The notes under the pieces are model-generated. The model saw only the letters and a list, made by a program, of their open reading frames with translations, searched no databases and had not been told where the DNA came from. From Variovorax sp. OAS795 (GTDB lineage Bacteria > Pseudomonadota > Gammaproteobacteria > Burkholderiales > Burkholderiaceae_C), in contig NZ_JBEPOH010000001.1 of assembly GCF_040546685.1 (NCBI RefSeq), positions 3,472,001-3,536,000 of the forward strand: a stretch of 64,000 nt of DNA, in the 5' to 3' direction. The translations under genes and the position numbers were made by a program. Numbering within the stretch: position 1 is the first letter of the stretch; every line of letters begins with the position of its first letter. Shown one piece after another: positions 30,255-39,515 of the stretch.

Positions 30255-30449
30255 ATGAACAAGCTGCTCGCAGCCCTGGTTGCCGGTCTCTTCGCTGCCG
30301 GTGCATTTGCTCAAAGCCCCGCGCCGGCACCCGCCGCTCCCGCCGCCCCCGCGATGGTGAAGAAGACCGTGCACCCGACGAAGCACGTGGTCAAGAAGCA
30401 CAAGGCACGCCACCACGTCGCCAAGGCGCATGTCGCCAAGAAGGTGTAA
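30255..30449 (+). CDS. Very small exported His/Lys-rich protein
   Basis: This 64-residue protein has a signal peptide (MNKLLAALVAGLFAAGAFAQ), an Ala/Pro linker and a C-terminal half rich in His, Lys and Val, with repeated KK, HVV and AKAHV units. It resembles the upstream 107-residue protein in its signal peptide, so the two probably arose by duplication. The His content would allow metal or acid binding, which is speculation. AAGGA precedes the ATG, and a perfect terminator follows. Confidence 0.72.
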   Translation: MNKLLAALVAGLFAAGAFAQSPAPAPAAPAAPAMVKKTVHPTKHVVKKHKARHHVAKAHVAKKV

Positions 30450-30467
30450 GCTCCCGCGCTCACCGGC

Positions 30468-30496
30468 AAATGCCCGCATCAGCGGGCATTTTTATT
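30468..30496 (+). terminator. Rho-independent terminator after the 64-residue protein
   Basis: AAATGCCCGC, loop ATCA, GCGGGCATTT, then TTATT. The stem is ten perfect base pairs. Confidence 0.88.
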
Positions 30497-30535
30497 GGCC
30501 TCGGGCCCTTGAACCCGCCCTGAAAGAAGCTCCCG

Positions 30536-30994
30536 ATGTTTCAGCGTTTTGCCGCCCTGCTCCTGCTTGCCGCGTCCCTCATGGGCACGGCAGAGGCCCA
30601 GCAGCAACCCCAGACCGACCTGCAGCGCACAAAGCTCTCCGTCGGCTTGTACAAGATCGACGCGCAGGTCGCGCAGACCCCCCTGCAACGGGAAATCGGC
30701 CTCATGTTCCGCAAGGAGATGCCGCAGGCCGAAGGCATGATCTTCGTGTTCGACCAGCCGGCCACCCAGTGCTTCTGGATGCGCAACACGCTGCTGCCGC
30801 TCACGGCCGCCTTCGTGGCGGACGACGGGCGCATCGTCAACCTGGCCGACATGCAGCCCATGACCGAGAACTCGCACTGCTCCGAAGAGCCGGTTCGTTT
30901 CGTGCTCGAGATGAACCAGGGCTGGTTCGCCAAGAAGAACATCAAGAAGGGCGCCAAGCTCGGCGGCGAGCTGTTTGCCGCGGCAAGGCGCTGA
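30536..30994 (+). CDS. DUF192-family exported protein
   Basis: This 152-residue protein has a signal peptide to about residue 21 and a DUF192 domain. The domain shows the family hallmarks REIGLMFRKEMPQAEGMIFVF and CFWMRNTLLPL, then a second cysteine in NSHCSEEP. Function of the family is unknown. The gene stands alone between two terminators, and a bidirectional terminator separates it from sodB. Confidence 0.85.
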   Translation: MFQRFAALLLLAASLMGTAEAQQQPQTDLQRTKLSVGLYKIDAQVAQTPLQREIGLMFRKEMPQAEGMIFVFDQPATQCFWMRNTLLPLTAAFVADDGRIVNLADMQPMTENSHCSEEPVRFVLEMNQGWFAKKNIKKGAKLGGELFAAARR

Positions 30995-31021
30995 GCACGC
31001 GCAGCCCCGCCTTCGCCCATG

Positions 31022-31052
31022 AAAAAAGCCGACCCTCGCGGGTCGGCTTTTT
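31022..31052. terminator. Bidirectional terminator between DUF192 gene and sodB
   Basis: AAAAAGCCGACCC, loop TCGC, GGGTCGGCTTTTT. A-run and T-run flank a GC-rich stem symmetrically, so it can stop the converging transcripts of both genes. Confidence 0.9.
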
Positions 31053-31069
31053 CATTGGAAAACCCCGGT

Positions 31070-31651
31070 TCAGCCGAAGTTCTTGGCGGCGAAGTCCCAG
31101 TTGACCAGCTTGGCCAGGAAGGTCTCGACGAACTTGGGGCGCAGGTTGCGGTAGTCGATGTAGTAGGCGTGCTCCCAGACGTCCACCGTCAGCACCGGCG
31201 TGTCGCCGGTGGTGAGAGGCGTGCCGGCCGCGCCCATGTTCACGATGTCCACCGAACCGTCGGCCTTCTTCACCAGCCAGGTCCAGCCCGAGCCGAAGTT
31301 GCCCACGGCCGACTTCACGAACGCTTCCTTGAAGGCGTCGTAGCTGCCCCACTTGGCTTCGATGGCCTTGGCCAGCGCGCCCGTGGGAGCGCCGCCGCCC
31401 TGGGGCTTCATGCAGTTCCAGAAGAAGGTGTGGTTCCAGATCTGGGCGGCGTTGTTGTAGATGCCGCCGCTGGACTTCCTGACGATGTCTTCCAGGGGCA
31501 TCGACTCGAACTCGGTGCCCTTTTGCAGGTTGTTGAGGTTCACCACGTAGGCGTTGTGGTGCTTGCCGTAGTGGTACTCGAGGGTTTCCTTCGAGTACTC
31601 GGGTGCCAGCGCGTCGAGCGCGTACGGCAGGGGTGGGAGCACATGTTCCAT
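31070..31651 (-). CDS. sodB: Superoxide dismutase (Fe type)
   Basis: This 193-residue enzyme detoxifies superoxide. Metal ligands are visible: His27 in YHYGKHH, the His of [10 protein letters not shown] (about 74), and DVWEHAYY (about 157-161). QGGG and the [10 protein letters not shown] stretch favour the iron form. The gene follows xseA by 49 bases on the same strand, so it could be read from that transcript or from its own promoter. A bidirectional terminator follows. Confidence 0.95.
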   Translation of the reverse strand: MEHVLPPLPYALDALAPEYSKETLEYHYGKHHNAYVVNLNNLQKGTEFESMPLEDIVRKSSGGIYNNAAQIWNHTFFWNCMKPQGGGAPTGALAKAIEAKWGSYDAFKEAFVKSAVGNFGSGWTWLVKKADGSVDIVNMGAAGTPLTTGDTPVLTVDVWEHAYYIDYRNLRPKFVETFLAKLVNWDFAAKNFG

Positions 31652-31700
31652 GGTTTTTCTCGTGGGTTGGTTGTGGGGAATGAAGGATTCTAGAAAGGAA

Positions 31701-33011
31701 TCACGGGCCCGGCGTCGGACGCGTTCCCGATTTGCCGGGCATCACGGTCAGATCGACCGAGCCATCGGCAAGGCGTGCAACCACGGCGTCGCCCGGATTC
31801 AATTTCTGCGCGCTGACGACCGCGTGGCCGTCGGCATCGGTGAGCAAGGCATAGCCGCGCTGGAGCACCAGCGCCGGATCGAGCAGCTTGAGCCGCAGTG
31901 CCACGCGTTCGAGCCGTTCGCGCCGACCGGTCAATGCGCGTTCGAGCTTGCGGGGAAAGTCGGCCGAGATGGATCGTGGAACATGCGCGAGGTGCTGGGT
32001 TCTCGAGAGCACGGCATAGCGCAGGCGCTGCGTTTGGTGCGCAAGCCGAAGCTGCTGCCGTGCCACCAATGCCGAGGGCCGCCCGAGCCGGGCCGCCGCC
32101 TGGTCCAGCCGCTGGCCCAGCGCGTCGAGCCGCGTGCCCAGCGCGCCTTCCAGCCGATCGGCCAGGAGATCGATCGCGCCGAGCCACATCGCCTGCGGGG
32201 CGCTGACGAGTTCCGCGGCAGCCGTTGGCGTGGGTGCGCGCAGGTCGGCGCAAAAATCGGCGATGGTGAAGTCGGTTTCATGCCCCACGCCGCAGATCAG
32301 CGGCACCGGGCTTTGGACGATGGTGCGGGCCAGCGTTTCGTCGTTGAACGCCCAGAGATCTTCGATGGAGCCGCCGCCCCGTACCAGCAGGATCACGTCC
32401 ACTGCAGGTTCCAGGGCGTAAAGGGACTGGAGCGCGCGCACGATCTCCGCCGGTGCACCGGCGCCCTGCACCGCCGCCGGCGCCAGGATGACGGGAATGT
32501 GCGGCACCCGGCGCCGCAATGCGGTCACCACGTCGTGCAACGCCGCGGCGCCCAGCGAGGTCACGAGTCCCACCGCGCGAGGCATGGCGGGCAATGGCCG
32601 CTTGCGCGCGGGATCGAAAAGCCCTTCGGCTTCGAGCCGTGCCTTGCGTTGCAGGAACTGGTCGAACAGCGCGCCCTGGCCGGCGCGCTGCAGGCTTTCG
32701 ACCACCAGCTGCAGGTCGCCTCGCGGCTCGTAGACCGCCAGCCGGCCACGCACCTCGACCTGGTCGCCGTCGCGCGGTGAAAAATCGAGCAGGCCGGCCG
32801 CGCGCCGGAACATTGCGCAGCGTAGCTGGCCTGAATCATCCTTGAGCGCAAAGTAACAATGCCCGCTCGATGCGCGCGAAAAACCGGAGATTTCACCTCG
32901 CACCGCGACCGGGTTGAAGCGGGCGTCGAGCGCACCGGCAACCGCGCGGCACAAGGCGCCGACGGGCCAGACGCGAGGGCCCGGCGTTGTGTGGGAGTCA
33001 CGGATTGTCAC
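31701..33011 (-). CDS. xseA: Exodeoxyribonuclease VII large subunit
   Basis: This protein of about 436 residues has an N-terminal OB-fold ([22 protein letters not shown]) and the XseA catalytic domain with [22 protein letters not shown]. It degrades single-stranded DNA together with XseB. I chose a GTG that gives the usual length and a short lead before WPVGAL; the Shine-Dalgarno is weak and upstream starts remain possible. xseB is not adjacent in the window. Confidence 0.92.
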   Translation of the reverse strand: MTIRDSHTTPGPRVWPVGALCRAVAGALDARFNPVAVRGEISGFSRASSGHCYFALKDDSGQLRCAMFRRAAGLLDFSPRDGDQVEVRGRLAVYEPRGDLQLVVESLQRAGQGALFDQFLQRKARLEAEGLFDPARKRPLPAMPRAVGLVTSLGAAALHDVVTALRRRVPHIPVILAPAAVQGAGAPAEIVRALQSLYALEPAVDVILLVRGGGSIEDLWAFNDETLARTIVQSPVPLICGVGHETDFTIADFCADLRAPTPTAAAELVSAPQAMWLGAIDLLADRLEGALGTRLDALGQRLDQAAARLGRPSALVARQQLRLAHQTQRLRYAVLSRTQHLAHVPRSISADFPRKLERALTGRRERLERVALRLKLLDPALVLQRGYALLTDADGHAVVSAQKLNPGDAVVARLADGSVDLTVMPGKSGTRPTPGP

Positions 33012-33324
33012 AAAGCGCCCGGACAGCGGGTGACCACTCTTCCACAGTCGTACGACATGCCACAGCACGCGGACCCCATGCCGGGACAGGTGCACGGTTT
33101 GTCGTGCAAGCTATTGATTTCATTGACGAAAGTGCTGCTCAAAATTCAGTCGATCTAATGGAACGCCCAAGCCATGCGGGTCGCGGCACGTTGCACAGCG
33201 GGTTAATCACAAAGTTATCCACAGAATCTGTGCGTCTTCGCTTACAAGCAAACAAGCCGCATGGCGATGGTGGGCTCGGTGGATAATCGCCGCGCATTTG
33301 CAGTCTACGGGCGGGAGGATTTTC
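33012..33324. other. 313-base intergenic region with DnaA-box-like site and palindrome
   Basis: This spacer separates divergent xseA and exbB and must hold both promoters. It contains a perfect DnaA box sequence TTATCCACA at 33215-33223, overlapping a perfect 13-base palindrome CACAGA-A-TCTGTG at 33220-33232. A near match on the other strand (GGTGGATAA) lies at about 33279-33287. No open frame with coding character was recognised. TTGCAC with TTATCC 18 bases on (33191-33220) is a possible exbB promoter. Confidence 0.5.
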
Positions 33325-33957
33325 TTGTTTTCCATCATAGTTGCCGCGGGCTGGCCCATCTGGCCATTGCTCGCCTGTTCGATCATCGCGCTCGCGCTGG
33401 TGATCGAGCGTTTCACCAGCCTCAAGACCGTGAAGGTCCTGCCACCCAAGCTGCTCGACGAAGCCATCACCGTCTCGCACGGGTCCGTGCCGGGGCCCGA
33501 CGTGGTCACCAAGCTCGAACACAATTCGATGCTCGGGCAGGTGCTGGCCGCCGGTCTCCGCGCGCTCAACGCCAATCCGCGCTGCACCGAGGACGACCTG
33601 CGCGCGGCCATGGAAGCCTCGGGCCGCACGGTGGCGCACAAGCTGGAGCGCTACCTGCCCGCTCTGGCCACCATCGCATCGGCGGCACCGCTGCTGGGCC
33701 TGCTGGGCACGGTGATCGGCATGATCGAGATCTTCGGCTCGCAGTCGCCCGGTAGCGGCGCGGTGGGTTCGGGCAATCCGGCGCAGTTGGCGCACGGCAT
33801 CTCGATTGCCTTGTACAACACGGCGTTTGGCCTGATCGTGGCCATTCCGACGCTGATCTTCTGGCGCTATTTCCGCAGCCGGGTGGACGAATACCTGCTG
33901 AACCTCGAGCTCTCCGGCGAGCGCTTCGCGCGCCACCTGAACGCACTGCGGAAATGA
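33325..33957 (+). CDS. exbB: ExbB/TolQ-type proton channel subunit
   Basis: This 210-residue MotA/TolQ/ExbB protein has three membrane segments: one near the N-terminus and two in the second half around ASAAPLLGLLGTVIGMIEIFG and the final hydrophobic stretch. The TTG start is supported by GGGAGG 7 bases upstream and leaves the first helix intact. It forms a proton-driven motor with the ExbD-like protein encoded next. Its position directly before lpxK is usual in beta-proteobacteria and suggests an envelope role. Confidence 0.9.
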   Translation: MFSIIVAAGWPIWPLLACSIIALALVIERFTSLKTVKVLPPKLLDEAITVSHGSVPGPDVVTKLEHNSMLGQVLAAGLRALNANPRCTEDDLRAAMEASGRTVAHKLERYLPALATIASAAPLLGLLGTVIGMIEIFGSQSPGSGAVGSGNPAQLAHGISIALYNTAFGLIVAIPTLIFWRYFRSRVDEYLLNLELSGERFARHLNALRK

Positions 33958-34009
33958 TGGATCCTTCGCTTGCCACCGCGCGTGCTGCGCTGCCGGCCGG
34001 AGGCCCGCG

Positions 34010-34450
34010 ATGAGCCGCGGCCGCATGCAGTTTCGCCACGGCGCGCGCGACGAACCCGAGATCAACCTGATCCCGTTCATCGACGTGCTGCTGGTCGTTC
34101 TCATCTTCCTGATGCTCTCGACGACCTACAGCAAGTTCACCGAAATGCAGCTGCGCCTGCCGACGGCCGACGTCGATTCGCAGCGCGACTACCCCAAGGA
34201 AGTGATCGTCGCGGTGTCCGCCGACGGCCGCTATTCGATCAACAAGACGCCGCTGCCGGACCGCAACGTGGCCACCGTGGCCGCGGCGCTGGGTGCGGCC
34301 GCCACGGGCGGCAAGGACAGCGTGGTCATCATCAGTGCCGACGCCAGCAGCCCGCACCAGTCCGTGATCACGGTGATGGAGGCCGCACGCCGCGCCGGCC
34401 TGGTGCAGATCACGTTCGCAGCCCAGTCGACGGCGCAAGCAGGGCACTGA
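34010..34450 (+). CDS. exbD: ExbD/TolR-type biopolymer transport protein
   Basis: This 146-residue protein has a single membrane segment, INLIPFIDVLLVVLIFLML, containing the essential aspartate of ExbD/TolR proteins, and a periplasmic domain after it. It partners the ExbB-like channel encoded 52 bases upstream. Its TGA is immediately followed by the GTG start of lpxK, indicating a shared transcript. Confidence 0.92.
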   Translation: MSRGRMQFRHGARDEPEINLIPFIDVLLVVLIFLMLSTTYSKFTEMQLRLPTADVDSQRDYPKEVIVAVSADGRYSINKTPLPDRNVATVAAALGAAATGGKDSVVIISADASSPHQSVITVMEAARRAGLVQITFAAQSTAQAGH

Positions 34451-35434
34451 GTGCCGTTGCAGCGAGCCTGGTTGCATCGCGGTGCCCTGGCGTGCCTGCT
34501 GTGGCCGCTGTCGATGCTCTATGCAGCGCTGTTCGCGCTGCGGCGTTGGCTTTATCGCCGGGGGTGGCTCCAGACCGGGCATGTGCCGGTGCCGGTGATC
34601 GTCATCGGCAACGTCATTGCCGGCGGCGCCGGCAAGACGCCGGTCGTGATGGCCGTGGTTCGGCATCTGCAGGCCCGCGGCTTGCGCGCCGGCGTGGTGT
34701 CGCGCGGCTACGGCCGCCGCACGGACGACTGCCGCGAAGTGCTGGGCGAGAGCGACCCGCAAGACGTGGGCGATGAGCCGGCGCTGATCCACCGGGCCAC
34801 GGGCGCGCCGGTGTTCGTGGCGAGGCGCCGCATCGACGCCGCACGCGCGCTGCTGGCCCGGCACCCGGCCGTGCAGGTCATCGTGAGCGACGACGGGCTG
34901 CAGCACCTGGCGCTCGGGCGCGACATCGAGGTCTGCGTGTTCGACGACCGCGGCGTCGGCAACGGCTGGCGGCTGCCCGCGGGACCCTTGCGCGAGCGCT
35001 GGCCGCGCCGATGCGACCTGGTGCTCCACAGCGGCGCGCATCCCGCATTCGAGGGCGGCTACACCGCCACCCGCGGCCTGGCGGACGACGCGGTTGCAAG
35101 CGATGGCCAGCGCGTGCCGCTGGACGTCCTGGCCGCGAAGCCGGTGATCGCGCTCGCCGCCATCGCACGGCCGCAAGCCTTCTTCGACATGCTGCGTGCC
35201 CGCGGCTTCGTGCTGGCCCAGACGATCGCGCTGCCCGACCACTTCGACTTTGCCGGATGGCAACGCCCTGCCGCGCCTGGATATCCTCTGGTCTGTACCG
35301 AGAAAGACGCCGTCAAATTGTGGCGACAGGCGCCGGATGCGCTGGCCGTGCCGCTGCGCTTCGCACCCGAGCCTGGTTTCTTCGCAGCGCTCGATGCAAA
35401 GCTATCATCGCTCGATGGATCCCAAGCTGCTTGA
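34451..35434 (+). CDS. lpxK: Tetraacyldisaccharide 4'-kinase
   Basis: This 327-residue membrane-associated kinase phosphorylates the lipid A precursor at the 4' position. The P-loop [13 protein letters not shown] is at about residues 53-65 and the family motif [16 protein letters not shown] is present. The GTG start abuts the exbD stop. The gene overlaps the Trm112-like gene by 20 bases. msbA, the usual partner in E. coli, is absent here. Confidence 0.94.
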   Translation: MPLQRAWLHRGALACLLWPLSMLYAALFALRRWLYRRGWLQTGHVPVPVIVIGNVIAGGAGKTPVVMAVVRHLQARGLRAGVVSRGYGRRTDDCREVLGESDPQDVGDEPALIHRATGAPVFVARRRIDAARALLARHPAVQVIVSDDGLQHLALGRDIEVCVFDDRGVGNGWRLPAGPLRERWPRRCDLVLHSGAHPAFEGGYTATRGLADDAVASDGQRVPLDVLAAKPVIALAAIARPQAFFDMLRARGFVLAQTIALPDHFDFAGWQRPAAPGYPLVCTEKDAVKLWRQAPDALAVPLRFAPEPGFFAALDAKLSSLDGSQAA

Positions 35435-35597
35435 ACTGCTCGTCTGCCCTGTCACCAAGGGCCCGCTGACCTGGAACCCGGAGAAACAGGAGCTCTGTTC
35501 GCGCAGCGCGCGCCTGGCCTATCCGGTGCGCGATGGCATTCCCGTGCTGCTCGAGAACGAGGCGCGCACGCTGTCCGACGAAGAGCTGGGGCTGTGA
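35415..35597 (+). CDS. Trm112-family small protein
   Basis: This 60-residue Trm112-like protein (YcaR type) begins [18 protein letters not shown] and has [11 protein letters not shown]. One of the family's cysteines is visible in LVCPVTK and another in ELCSRSA. The start lies inside lpxK, and the stop overlaps the kdsB GTG. Family members act as small zinc-site or activator proteins for methyltransferases, but the role of this lpxK-kdsB-linked form is unclear. Confidence 0.9.
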   Translation: MDPKLLELLVCPVTKGPLTWNPEKQELCSRSARLAYPVRDGIPVLLENEARTLSDEELGL

Positions 35598-36367
35598 GCT
35601 TCACCGTCCTGGTGCCCGCACGGCTCGCTTCGACGCGGCTTCCCGACAAGCCGCTGGCGGATATTGCCGGCCTACCGATGGTGGTGCGTGTCGCCCGCCG
35701 CGCGAGCCACTCGGGCGCCGCGCGCGTGGTCGTGGCGGGCGACGATCCGTCGATCATCTCGGCCTGCAGGGCACACGGCGTCGAAGCCATCCTGACGCGC
35801 CAGGATCACGCCAGCGGCACCGACCGGCTGGCCGAAGCCTGCGAACAGCTGGGCCTGGACGGCAACGACATCGTCGTCAACGTGCAGGGCGACGAACCGC
35901 TGATCGACCCGGCGCTGATCGACGCGGTGGCCTCGACGCTGGCGGCGCATCCGGAAGCCGCCATGAGCACGGCGGTGCACGAGATCGATTCGCTGGACGA
36001 CTTCCTGAACCCGAACGTGGTGAAGGCCGTACTCGACGCCGGCGGCAACGCGCTCTACTTCAGCCGCGCGCCCATCCCCTGGTGGCGCGACGGCGCCACC
36101 GGGGGCGCACCGCCGCGCGTGCTGCCCTCGCCTGCGCCGCTGCGCCATATCGGCATCTACGGCTACCGCGCCGCTTTCGTGCGCATGTTTCCTTCACTGG
36201 CGTCCGCGCCCATCGAGTCCACCGAAGCGCTCGAGCAGTTGCGCGCGCTGTGGCACGGCCATCGCATCGCCGTGCATGTGAGCCAGACCGCGCCCGGACC
36301 GGGCATCGACACGCCCGAAGACCTTGCCCGGGTGCGGGCGGTCTTCGCGGCCCGCCAGGCGCCCTGA
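35594..36367 (+). CDS. kdsB: 3-deoxy-manno-octulosonate cytidylyltransferase
   Basis: This 257-residue CMP-Kdo synthetase activates Kdo for lipopolysaccharide core assembly. The nucleotide-binding start [17 protein letters not shown] and the NVQGDEPLI motif are intact. A GTG start overlaps the Trm112 stop (GTGA). With lpxK upstream this makes a compact LPS precursor operon; a Kdo hydroxylase is encoded 19 kb away. Confidence 0.95.
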   Translation: MSFTVLVPARLASTRLPDKPLADIAGLPMVVRVARRASHSGAARVVVAGDDPSIISACRAHGVEAILTRQDHASGTDRLAEACEQLGLDGNDIVVNVQGDEPLIDPALIDAVASTLAAHPEAAMSTAVHEIDSLDDFLNPNVVKAVLDAGGNALYFSRAPIPWWRDGATGGAPPRVLPSPAPLRHIGIYGYRAAFVRMFPSLASAPIESTEALEQLRALWHGHRIAVHVSQTAPGPGIDTPEDLARVRAVFAARQAP

Positions 36368-36483
36368 AACCCATCCGCTCCAGCGGCGTAACCGGGAATT
36401 CTTCACGCTGACGCATGCTATCCTCGACGCAATTCCGCCTTGCACGGCCCTGGGGCCGGCGCTGGGCGCGACACAAGATCTAA

Positions 36484-37158
<675 letters not shown>

Positions 37159-37170
37159 ACGCGAGCCGCA

Positions 37171-38166
37171 TCAAGCGGCCGCCGGCTCCTCGCTCAGTTC
37201 CAGCATCAGGGCGATGCGCGCCTTGACCGGCGTGAGTGCGCCGGCATCGCGCAAGCGATCGTCCGCCCTTGGCAGGATGCGTCCGCTCGTGCAGCGTGTG
37301 GCACGGAGCACCGCCACGCCAGCGTCCTGCGCACGCAGCGCAGCGGCTTCCAGCGCGTGGTGCACCGTGCCGTTGCCGGTCGCCGCAATGACGAGTCCGT
37401 GCATCGGCTCGGCCACGCCCGCCGCGCGCTCCTGCAGCAGCATGTCGATGACCGCGCCGCTCGCACCGGCATGGCTCGTCACGATCTCGACCCTGGCCCA
37501 GCGCAGCGCCGCGCCTACGTTCGCTGCCAGCATTTTCGAGTGGGCGTTCCCCGTCGATCGCGGCCAGTCCCGAAGACGCCGCACCACGCCCTCTTCCACG
37601 TAGCCCACCGGGCCCGCATCGCCCGATGAGAACGCATCGGGACGGTAGGTGTGCACCTTCTGCACGTCCGGTGCGCCGTGGACCGTGCCGGCGCAAACCA
37701 CCGTCACGCCCTCTGCACCCGGCGTGGCCGCCACCGCAATGGCATCGCGCACATTCTGGGGACCGTCGGGCGACAGCGAGCTTGCGGGACGCATGGCGCA
37801 GGTCAGCACCACCGGCTTGCCGGCGGCGAGCACCGAGTGGAGAAAGAAAGCGGTCTCTTCGATGGTGTCTGTTCCGTGCGTGATCACCACGCCAACCACG
37901 TCGGCCTCCGAGAGCCACGCGGCGCAGCGACGGGCAAGTTGCAGCAGGACATCGAATTCCATGTCCTTGCTGTCGAGCTGCGCCACCTGCTCCGCTTCGA
38001 GCGACAGGCCTTCGGGGGCGTCGATGCCGCCGAGCAGGTCCGCGACGCCGACCTCGCCCGCGGTGTAGCCGATGTTGTCGCCTTCACTGGCAGCGCGGCC
38101 CGCGATGGTGCCGCCCGTGCCCAGCACCACGACGCGGCGCACGTTCGGTGAATTGGAATTGACCAT
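37171..38166 (-). CDS. L-asparaginase (type II-like fold)
   Basis: This 331-residue asparaginase has the first catalytic motif VLGTGGTIAGRA at about residues 16-27 and the second motif VVITHGTDTIEETA with its Thr and Asp. No signal peptide is visible, so the enzyme is cytoplasmic. The ATG chosen lies 20 bases from a LexA box; a TTG nine bases upstream would add three residues. The gene is divergent from lexA and shares its regulatory gap. It may also use glutamine. Confidence 0.9.
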   Translation of the reverse strand: MVNSNSPNVRRVVVLGTGGTIAGRAASEGDNIGYTAGEVGVADLLGGIDAPEGLSLEAEQVAQLDSKDMEFDVLLQLARRCAAWLSEADVVGVVITHGTDTIEETAFFLHSVLAAGKPVVLTCAMRPASSLSPDGPQNVRDAIAVAATPGAEGVTVVCAGTVHGAPDVQKVHTYRPDAFSSGDAGPVGYVEEGVVRRLRDWPRSTGNAHSKMLAANVGAALRWARVEIVTSHAGASGAVIDMLLQERAAGVAEPMHGLVIAATGNGTVHHALEAAALRAQDAGVAVLRATRCTSGRILPRADDRLRDAGALTPVKARIALMLELSEEPAAA

Positions 38167-38185
38167 GCTTGCCAACTTTTAAAAA

Positions 38186-38201
38186 CTGGTTAAAAATACA
38201 G
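38186..38201. promoter_or_regulatory. LexA box 1
   Basis: CTGGTTAAAAATACAG matches the CTG-N10-CAG SOS box with an AT-rich centre. It overlaps a candidate lexA promoter (TTGCCA at 38169, 16-base spacer, TAAAAA), which supports autoregulation. It is 20 bases from the asparaginase start. Confidence 0.8.
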
Positions 38202-38204
38202 CTA

Positions 38205-38220
38205 CTGGATATTCAGCCAG
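38205..38220. promoter_or_regulatory. LexA box 2
   Basis: CTGGATATTCAGCCAG is a second CTG-N10-CAG box, 19 bases downstream of the first, 18 bases before the lexA ATG. Tandem boxes also occur at E. coli lexA. It is less AT-rich at one end than box 1. Confidence 0.7.
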
Positions 38221-38238
38221 TGCCGCAAGGAACCATCT

Positions 38239-38913
38239 ATGCAGTTCGCCGTGAAGCTTACCGCCCGCCAGCAGCAAATCCTGGACTTGATCCAAAGCGC
38301 CATTGCGCGTACCGGCGCGCCGCCCACGCGGGCCGAGATCGCCAATGAACTCGGCTTCAAGTCCGCCAACGCGGCCGAAGAACACCTGCAGGCGCTGGCC
38401 CGCAAGGGTGTGATCGAACTCGTGAGCGGCACTTCGCGCGGCATCCGCCTCAAGGGCGATGCGCTGCGCTCGCTCAACGAGTCGCGCAACAACCAGTTCT
38501 CCCTTTCGCTGCCCGGCATGGCGCAGCTGGCGCTGCCGCTCATCGGCCGCGTTGCGGCGGGCTCGCCCATCCTGGCGCAGGAGCACGTCGACCAGACCTA
38601 CTACGTCGAGAACACGCTGTTCCAGCGCCAGCCCGACTATCTGCTGAAGGTGCGCGGCATGTCCATGCGCGACGCCGGCATCATGGACGGCGACCTGCTC
38701 GCGGTGCAGGCCACCAAGGAAGCGCGCAACGGACAGATCGTGGTCGCCCGCCTCGGCGACGAAGTCACGGTCAAGCGCCTCAAGCGCAACAAGCAGGTCA
38801 TCGAGCTGCATGCCGAGAACCCCGACTACCCGACCATCGTGGTCCAGCCCGGTGAACCTTTCGAGATCGAAGGCCTGGCGGTCGGCCTCATCCGCAACAC
38901 GATGCTGATGTAG
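38239..38913 (+). CDS. lexA: SOS repressor LexA
   Basis: This 224-residue repressor has an N-terminal winged helix ([11 protein letters not shown] to about residue 70), a self-cleavage Ala-Gly at about 107-108 (RVAAGSP), the catalytic serine at about 142 (GMSMRDAGI) and lysine at about 179. It represses SOS genes until RecA triggers cleavage. Two LexA boxes precede the start, so it represses itself. The ATG follows AAGGAA by 7 bases. Confidence 0.96.
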   Translation: MQFAVKLTARQQQILDLIQSAIARTGAPPTRAEIANELGFKSANAAEEHLQALARKGVIELVSGTSRGIRLKGDALRSLNESRNNQFSLSLPGMAQLALPLIGRVAAGSPILAQEHVDQTYYVENTLFQRQPDYLLKVRGMSMRDAGIMDGDLLAVQATKEARNGQIVVARLGDEVTVKRLKRNKQVIELHAENPDYPTIVVQPGEPFEIEGLAVGLIRNTMLM

Positions 38914-39052
38914 GCCCCTCGGGCCTGCACAGGCAGCACCCCATCCGGCCGCAACAGGTGGCGGGCGTATGGCGCAAGGTCGCCATCACCCTGTTTGCGT
39001 CCCTTCAAAGAAATCCTGCCTGTGTTCAACCTCAGACTTTCTTGGAGTTCAC

Positions 39053-39424
39053 ATGGGAATCGCCCTCCTCACCATCGTCGATTTGTGGATGCCTCTGCAA
39101 TCGCTCGCAAACCGCCTGCTGCCGGCGCGCCGTCCGCGTCACCGCGATGGCGGCACTGCATCCACGGCCCTGCGCCATGCCGCGGTACGACCGGCCTGCA
39201 CGGCCCGGCCCCAAGGTGCGCCGGCTCCCAAGACGGCGCCGGCGCCGAGCCGGCCGCTTCGCGTCATCCGGGTGGTCGACGGGCCCCAGGGTGAAAAACG
39301 CAGCACCAACCGCGTGGTGATCTCCGGCCGCATGGCAGACGTCTGCGCCGAACTCGACCGGCTCGCCGCGCTCGAAGCCATGGAGGCGCTGCGCACCGCG
39401 CCCCGCCCCACGCACCTGCACTGA
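39053..39424 (+). CDS. Hypothetical protein, Comamonadaceae type
   Basis: This 123-residue protein has no recognised domain. The first 25 residues are moderately hydrophobic, the middle is a Pro/Ala/Arg-rich linker, and the last 55 residues look folded and conserved in type (RVVDGPQGEKRSTNRVVISG, then CAELDRLAALEAMEAL). GGAG precedes the ATG by 6 bases. Upstream in-frame starts exist but lack a ribosome site. It stands alone downstream of lexA; I see no LexA box of its own. Confidence 0.55.
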   Translation: MGIALLTIVDLWMPLQSLANRLLPARRPRHRDGGTASTALRHAAVRPACTARPQGAPAPKTAPAPSRPLRVIRVVDGPQGEKRSTNRVVISGRMADVCAELDRLAALEAMEALRTAPRPTHLH

Positions 39425-39515
39425 CCCCCGCACACCCCGGTGACCCTGGCCGGGCGCGGGTATCCAAACGTTCACGCGCGCGCCATGCCAATGCTGCGAG
39501 GCACAATGGCACGCC

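Noticed and set aside
33215..33223. Chromosome replication origin
   Set aside because: A single perfect DnaA box with one near match is not a cluster, and dnaA, dnaN, gyrB or parAB are absent.
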